A stretch of 64,000 nt of DNA from assembly GCF_018613695.1 (NCBI RefSeq), contig NZ_JAGGPR010000003.1:620452-684451 (forward strand). Direction: 5' to 3'. The stretch comes from Arthrobacter sp. ISL-95 (GTDB taxonomy: Bacteria; Actinomycetota; Actinomycetes; Actinomycetales; Micrococcaceae). The translations under genes were made by a program, and so were the position numbers. The notes below the pieces were generated by a model. The model did not search any database and had not been told where the DNA came from. It was given only the letters and a program-made list of their open reading frames with translations. Below are positions 59,962-64,000 of the stretch, piece after piece (within the stretch, counting starts at the first letter, position 1; every line of letters starts with the position of its first letter).

Positions 59962-60864
59962 GTGGAGACGTGGACGGTTGAAACGAACGACGGCGGCGGG
60001 CAGCTTGAGGTGCACACTTTCCGGCCGGCTCGTTCAGTAGGTGCCTCAATTCCGGGTTCGAAGGCACCCGCTGAACCAGCCGGCGTCGTGCTTGTTCATG
60101 GCACCTTGGTAACCGACTCCCTGTACTGGCCGTTCGCGCGGACGCTGAGCGTCATGCTGGGGCGACCCGTGCACAGTTACAACCGGCGCGGACGGGGCCA
60201 TTCCGCACCCCAGCCACCGGACTACTCCGTGGACACCGAGATCGCGGACCTTCGAACGGTCATGGAACAGAGCCGCTCAACGGACGTGGTGGCGCACAGC
60301 TACGGCGGATTCGTGGCACTTCAAGCCGCCCGCCAAGCCCGGATCAACAAGCTGGTCACCTACGACGCCGCGGTGTCCCTCTCCGGCAACCTCAGCAGCC
60401 GGTGGCGGCCCGAGCTTGAGGAAGCCGTCAGCTCAGGCCAGCTGGATCATGCCTGGGCCCATCTGGTGCAGGGGTTGGGGACGGCGGGGCCGATTTCCTA
60501 TCTTCCCATGGGTGCGCTCCGGGCTCTCAGTGTCCTCTCAGCCCGGACCCGGCTGGGTTTGGAGATGCGCTCCTTGCTACCCACGGCCGTCACGGAAATG
60601 CGTGCGGTGCTGGACGCCGACGCGCACCTTCACGACTTCATGAGGCTCTCCACCCCCACGCTCATGCTCAGCGGTGGCTGGAGTCCGTCCTACTTCGCAG
60701 AGACCGGACGGATTCTGGCCGGGGCCGTGCCGGCGATCACCTTCGCGGTGGTGCCGCTTCAGTTCCATGAGGGTCCGCTCCGGCCCGGGAAACGGCTCGC
60801 TTCGCGCATCGCCCGGTTCCTGTCGGGGAATCCCGTGGAGGAAGAAAGCGTCAGTGCCCCCTAG
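59962..60864 (+). CDS. Alpha/beta hydrolase, tandem copy 1
   Basis: 300 residues from a GTG. Oxyanion-region VLVHGTLVTDSLYWPFA, nucleophile elbow AHSYGG, then NRRGRGHSAPQ before it. The catalytic His is likely in VPLQFHEGPL. It opens with VETNDGGGQLEVHTF, a start shared with the next two genes. Enzyme class (esterase, lactonase, haloperoxidase-like) not resolved. It is 9 bp from copy 2. Confidence 0.88.
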   Translation: METWTVETNDGGGQLEVHTFRPARSVGASIPGSKAPAEPAGVVLVHGTLVTDSLYWPFARTLSVMLGRPVHSYNRRGRGHSAPQPPDYSVDTEIADLRTVMEQSRSTDVVAHSYGGFVALQAARQARINKLVTYDAAVSLSGNLSSRWRPELEEAVSSGQLDHAWAHLVQGLGTAGPISYLPMGALRALSVLSARTRLGLEMRSLLPTAVTEMRAVLDADAHLHDFMRLSTPTLMLSGGWSPSYFAETGRILAGAVPAITFAVVPLQFHEGPLRPGKRLASRIARFLSGNPVEEESVSAP

Positions 60865-60873
60865 GATGTTCCG

Positions 60874-61728
60874 GTGAAGGAACGGGACATCAGAACGCAC
60901 GACGGCGGCAACCTCGCCTTGTACAGCTACGGCACGGAAGACGCGCCCGGGGAACGCCGCGTGGTGCTCATTGGCGGCGCATTCCTGACCGCACTGATCT
61001 ACCGCCCTTTCTCCATAGCCCTGTCCAAGGGACTAGGTGAAGGCTGGGCCGTGGATGTGTACGACCGTCGCGGCCGGGGCAAGTCAACGGAGCAACCCCA
61101 CAACTACTCCATGGCCACGGAGATCGCCGATGTCCGCATCATCATGGACGCCACGGGCGCCCGCAACATCATGGGCCACAGCCTGGGCGGTGCCGTCGCC
61201 CTGAACGCGGCCCAGGCCTTCGCAGGCACGCCCCACCAACCGGACAAACTCGCCGTTTACGACGCCGCGGTGAACATTGACGGCAGCATGGATACCGCCT
61301 GGCTGGACGGATTCGCGGAGTCCGTCAATCAGGGCGATGTTGGGCGGGCACTGGCCCGGATGAAACGCGGCATGGAGCCCGGAACTGCCTTGGCCCGGGT
61401 CCCGGAGCCGGTGTTGGCCGGACTGATGGCCGTGGTCTCGGGGACCAAAATCAACAAGCTTTTCCGTGAGCTCATGCCCTCAGGTGTGGGCGAACTCAAA
61501 GCAGCTTTCGATGCCGCCGATACCCCGAAGGACTTCTCAGTATTGCCTCCAAGCACCCACTTCATGGTGGGTAAGAAGAGCCCTCAGTTCTATAAAGTCA
61601 CCGCAGCGCGGCTCAACAGGGCCGTTCCGGGCAGCACCTTGGAAGTCTCGCCTAAAGGCTTCCACGGCTCTGTTCCGGCCGCGGTCAATGAACTGGTTTC
61701 CGACATCTCGGACTACTTCAAAGGCTGA
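60874..61728 (+). CDS. Alpha/beta hydrolase, tandem copy 2
   Basis: 284 residues from a GTG. Same plan as its neighbours: DIRTHDGGNLALYSY, YDRRGRGKSTEQPHNYS, nucleophile Ser in GHSLGGAVALN, YDAAVNIDGSM, candidate acid region in FMVGKKSPQFYK and His in SPKGFHGSVP. Substrate unknown. It starts 9 bp after copy 1 and ends 63 bp before copy 3, so at least copies 1 and 2 are co-transcribed. Confidence 0.88.
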   Translation: MKERDIRTHDGGNLALYSYGTEDAPGERRVVLIGGAFLTALIYRPFSIALSKGLGEGWAVDVYDRRGRGKSTEQPHNYSMATEIADVRIIMDATGARNIMGHSLGGAVALNAAQAFAGTPHQPDKLAVYDAAVNIDGSMDTAWLDGFAESVNQGDVGRALARMKRGMEPGTALARVPEPVLAGLMAVVSGTKINKLFRELMPSGVGELKAAFDAADTPKDFSVLPPSTHFMVGKKSPQFYKVTAARLNRAVPGSTLEVSPKGFHGSVPAAVNELVSDISDYFKG

Positions 61729-61791
61729 GAGGTTGTCCACATAAGGGCCGGCATGCTGCCTGCAGTCAGGTCGCTCGGTTAGGCTCGAGTC

Positions 61792-62625
61792 ATGACGCGC
61801 GACATCATCATGACCCACGACGGCGGACACCTCGAAGTCCTCACCACCGGCGGCGAGCTGGCAGCGGCAGGCTCCGGTGTCGTCGTCGTTCCTGCCTCCA
61901 TGGTGACGGCCACTGACTACACGCGCTTCGCGCAGAAACTCAGCGAAGCCCTCGGCCGTCCCGTCCACACGTTCAACCGGCGTGGGCGCGGTGACTCATC
62001 CCCGCAGTCGGAGGATTACACGCTTGAAGCGGATATTCGGGACCTCGATGATGTCATGAAGCACACGTCCAGCACCGACGTGTTCGGGCACAGCTTCGGC
62101 GGTGCCGTTGCGCTGCACGCGGCTCGGACGCTGCCCGTGGAGCGCCTGGCTGTGTATGATCCCGCCGTTTCAGTCAACCACAGCGTCAAAGCCGACTGGA
62201 CGCCAGATTATGAGCGCGCGACGGCGGCCGGCGACTATGATCGCGCACTCGCCATCCTCATCAAGGGCGTTGAGACCGGCGGAGCCTTCGCCCGTATGCC
62301 ATTGTCCATGTTGACCTTGGCGAACAAGCTTGCCGCCGGAACACCCTTGGGCAAGCAGATGCGCGAGCTGATGACCTGCGGCGTCCGCGAAATCAAGGCC
62401 GTCATCGCCGCGGACATGCCTCCCGAGCCGTTCCTTGAGCTGCCCTTGGAGACCCTGATTGTGGTGGGAGAAAAGAGCCCGGCACACTTTGGGGTTGCGT
62501 GCGGTCAGATCCACGACATCCTGTCCGGCTCCAGTTACACCATCCTTCCCGGGTTCGGCCATGACGGACCCAACAAGGCCCCGGACAAACTGATCGCGGA
62601 ATTGTCAGAGTTCTTCTCGGGCTAG
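61792..62625 (+). CDS. Alpha/beta hydrolase, tandem copy 3
   Basis: 277 residues from an ATG. DIIMTHDGGHLEVLTT, FNRRGRGDSSPQSEDYT, nucleophile in GHSFGGAVALH, YDPAVSVNHSV, then LPLETLIVVGEKSPAHF and catalytic-His candidate LPGFGHDGP. Clear paralogue of copies 1 and 2, suggesting local duplication and divergence. No lid-domain insertion is seen in any copy. Confidence 0.88.
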   Translation: MTRDIIMTHDGGHLEVLTTGGELAAAGSGVVVVPASMVTATDYTRFAQKLSEALGRPVHTFNRRGRGDSSPQSEDYTLEADIRDLDDVMKHTSSTDVFGHSFGGAVALHAARTLPVERLAVYDPAVSVNHSVKADWTPDYERATAAGDYDRALAILIKGVETGGAFARMPLSMLTLANKLAAGTPLGKQMRELMTCGVREIKAVIAADMPPEPFLELPLETLIVVGEKSPAHFGVACGQIHDILSGSSYTILPGFGHDGPNKAPDKLIAELSEFFSG

Positions 62626-62787
62626 GACCGCCGGCAGCATATCTGCGTCCACAGACCCTGGCTTGGCAGATCGCTCCTCCCGCCTCTAGGCTGTCATTCG
62701 TAAGCCCCCTTATCTTTTGAGGGGTGCTGACCGGTTTAGTTTCCGGCAGCTTTACGTGTTCCAGACCTCGGCAACAGGAGGACCAAC

Positions 62788-63681
62788 ATGACTGATCAGT
62801 ACACATTCCGAAACCCTGTCACGGCCTATGAACAAATCGCACCGCCCAAACAACACCAGCCCGAACCCGGCCTCGATGCCAAGCTGACACCCAAGGCGGA
62901 CCTGGGTGAAGAGAGCTACCGTGGGACGGGACGACTGGAGGGCCGCAAGGCGATCGTCACTGGCGCGGACTCAGGAATCGGTGCCGCCACGGCCATCGCC
63001 TTTGCCCGGGAAGGGGCAGACGTCGTTCTTTCGTACCTGCCCGAAGAGGAAGAAGACGGAGCACGAATTGCCGGCATCATCGAGGCCGCAGGCCGCAAGG
63101 CCGTAAAAGTACCCGGAGACCTCAAAGACTCTGCCATGTGCCAGGAAGTGGTGGATACCGCCGTTGCCGTCCTCGGTGGAGTGGACATCCTGGTCAACAA
63201 CGCCGGCAAGCAGGTGGCTCAGAAAGACCTGACCGAGATCACCGACGAACAGTTCGACCACACGCAGAAAACCAACGTGTACGCCATGTTCTGGCTGACA
63301 AAGGCAGCCCTACCCCACCTTCCTGCCGGGTCAACCATTATCAACACCACATCCATCCAGGCCTACAACCCGTCGCCAACACTGGTGGACTACGCCACTA
63401 CCAAGGCGAGCATCAACAACTTCACCAAGGGACTCGCCCAGCAGCTCGCGCCCAAGGGCATCCGGGTAAACGCCGTGGCGCCTGGCCCTATCTGGACACC
63501 CCTGCAGGTCAGCAGCGGACAGCCGAAGGAAGAACTGCCGGAGTTCGGCCAATCAACTCCCCTGGGTCGCGCTGGCCAGCCCGCAGAACTGGCTCCGGCG
63601 TATGTGTTCCTTGCATCACCTGAGTCCAGCTACGTGGTCGGCGAAACCCTCAACGTCAACGGTGGCAGCCCCACGCCTTAG
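62788..63681 (+). CDS. SDR family oxidoreductase, YghA/general-stress GSP39-like
   Basis: 297 residues. An N-terminal extension of about 45 residues (YEQIAPPKQHQPEPGLDAKL) is typical of the YghA/YdaD group, followed by the cofactor motif TGADSGIGAA, NNAGKQ, catalytic Ser in NTTSIQAY and YATTKAS. The C-terminus VGETLNVNGGSPTP is standard. In other bacteria this group is part of the general stress response. RBS AACAGGAGG precedes the ATG. Confidence 0.92.
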   Translation: MTDQYTFRNPVTAYEQIAPPKQHQPEPGLDAKLTPKADLGEESYRGTGRLEGRKAIVTGADSGIGAATAIAFAREGADVVLSYLPEEEEDGARIAGIIEAAGRKAVKVPGDLKDSAMCQEVVDTAVAVLGGVDILVNNAGKQVAQKDLTEITDEQFDHTQKTNVYAMFWLTKAALPHLPAGSTIINTTSIQAYNPSPTLVDYATTKASINNFTKGLAQQLAPKGIRVNAVAPGPIWTPLQVSSGQPKEELPEFGQSTPLGRAGQPAELAPAYVFLASPESSYVVGETLNVNGGSPTP

Positions 63682-63763
63682 CTCATGGCCGTGAAGTCGT
63701 CGTCCTGGCCTACTTAAAGGGCCGGGCTTGTTCCCGCTTACTCGGGGCAAGCCTGGTCCCGGG

Positions 63764-63805
63764 GCGGGCGACTTTGTTCCAGAGGCGGCCGGCTTTGTTC
63801 CGGAG
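63764..63805. repeat. Two tandem 21-bp imperfect repeats
   Basis: GCGGGCGACTTTGTTCCAGAG (63764-63784) is followed by a near copy (63785-63805) with four changed bases, and a third decayed unit seems to lie to the left. It is placed between the SDR gene and the 5S terminator; no coding role is supported. Confidence 0.5.
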
Positions 63806-63837
63806 GTGTCCGACGCTTTTTGGTTGTTAAATGCGGG

Positions 63838-63863
63838 GAGCCCCGACCTGGTGGTCGGGGCTC
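63838..63863 (-). terminator. Terminator of the rRNA operon
   Basis: Perfect 11-bp stem GAGCCCCGACC / GGTCGGGGCTC with 4-nt loop, 12 bp after the 5S 3' end; the minus strand continues CCCGCATTTAAC. Confidence 0.7.
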
Positions 63864-63875
63864 TCCTGAATTTGT

Positions 63876-63994
63876 GTCCGGCGGTGTCCTACTCTCCCAC
63901 ACCCTCCCGGGTGCAGTACCATCGGCGCTGTGGGTCTTAGCTTCCGGGTTCGGAATGGGACCGGGCGTTTCCCCCACGCTATGACCGCCGTAAC
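63876..63994 (-). rRNA. rrf: 5S ribosomal RNA
   Basis: About 119 nt on the minus strand starting GTTACGGCGGTC, with the universal loop regions CATTCCGAACCCGGAAG and GATGGTACTGC and the 3' side GGGAGAGTAGGACACCGCC. Sequence closely follows Micrococcaceae 5S genes. As the last gene of an operon it implies 23S and 16S genes beyond the right edge, transcribed leftward. Ends are set by pairing of the terminal helix and may shift by 1-3 nt. Confidence 0.95.
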
Positions 63995-64000
63995 TCTGTT

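Noticed and set aside
63738..63977. Minus-strand frame with Ser-Arg-Pro-Pro repeats
   Set aside because: It runs through the 5S rRNA gene and its terminator; the repeat is explained by 21-bp DNA repeats.
1..64000. CRISPR arrays, transposases, phage genes, integrases
   Set aside because: None recognised in any part of the window; the palindromes found are isolated and not regularly spaced.

Overview
The window reads as chromosomal DNA of a high-GC Gram-positive actinobacterium of the Micrococcaceae, most likely Arthrobacter or Paenarthrobacter (inference). The reasons are the strong G/C third-position bias, GTG and TTG starts, and the neighbourhoods lysS-lsr2-clpC and radA-disA. Other pointers are Lsr2 itself, GAF-ANTAR and DUF4235 proteins, split transketolase subunits and a PHO box built from 11-bp GTTCA repeats. 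No phage, plasmid, transposase or CRISPR array was seen. Most of the window is ordinary chromosome with regulated catabolic cassettes set into it.

Layout, left part. Positions 2-2666 hold a sugar-oxidation-like operon cut by the left edge (extended SDR, aldo/keto reductase, beta-propeller lactonase). Two overlapping micro-genes (2741-3165) and an ECF sigma factor with a membrane partner (3384-4944) follow. A serine hydrolase (5094-6071) converges on a complete urease operon with nickel permease (ureABCEFGD-nicT, 12412 down to 6118). Next come a flavin reductase, a divergent TetR/MFS pair, a LacI plus D-threonine-aldolase-like operon with a RidA remnant beside it, a GAF-ANTAR protein, a GH51 arabinofuranosidase with a LacI-type operator, a methyltransferase and tRNA-Lys(UUU). 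Phosphate uptake fills 23311-29176: a DUF47/Pit low-affinity pair and pstSCAB behind a PHO box.

Layout, right part. An FUSC-like protein, radA, a Pr6Pr membrane protein and disA lead to a catabolic cassette at 34886-40055: SDR, MHS-family transporter, transketolase N and C subunits and a GntR/FCD regulator. It lies between disA and mutY. A shared 15-bp operator motif occurs three times in the SDR/transporter divergent promoter and once in front of the GntR gene, so the cassette appears to be one autoregulated unit of unknown substrate. It is the best candidate here for an undescribed system. Then follow mutY, a lipoprotein, MepB-like, SDR/AraC, glyoxalase-fold, DUF4235 and CsbD proteins, and the PTS-type dihydroxyacetone kinase dhaKLM. 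After these are a berberine-bridge-type FAD oxidase, a short N-acetylglutamate synthase, an S9 peptidase, a glycosyltransferase/TetR pair, clpC, lsr2, a 57-residue membrane protein and lysS. Three tandem alpha/beta hydrolases, an SDR and a 5S rRNA gene (3' end of an rRNA operon entering from the right) close the window.

Functional themes: nitrogen from urea (urease plus nickel import), phosphate acquisition (Pit and Pst), redox and sugar catabolism (several SDRs, AKR, lactonase, transketolase, DHA kinase, GH51), genome maintenance (RadA, DisA, MutY) and proteostasis and nucleoid organisation (ClpC, Lsr2). Several divergent promoters carry clear dyad operators. At least two palindromes share conserved outer ends, which suggests a dispersed REP-like family.
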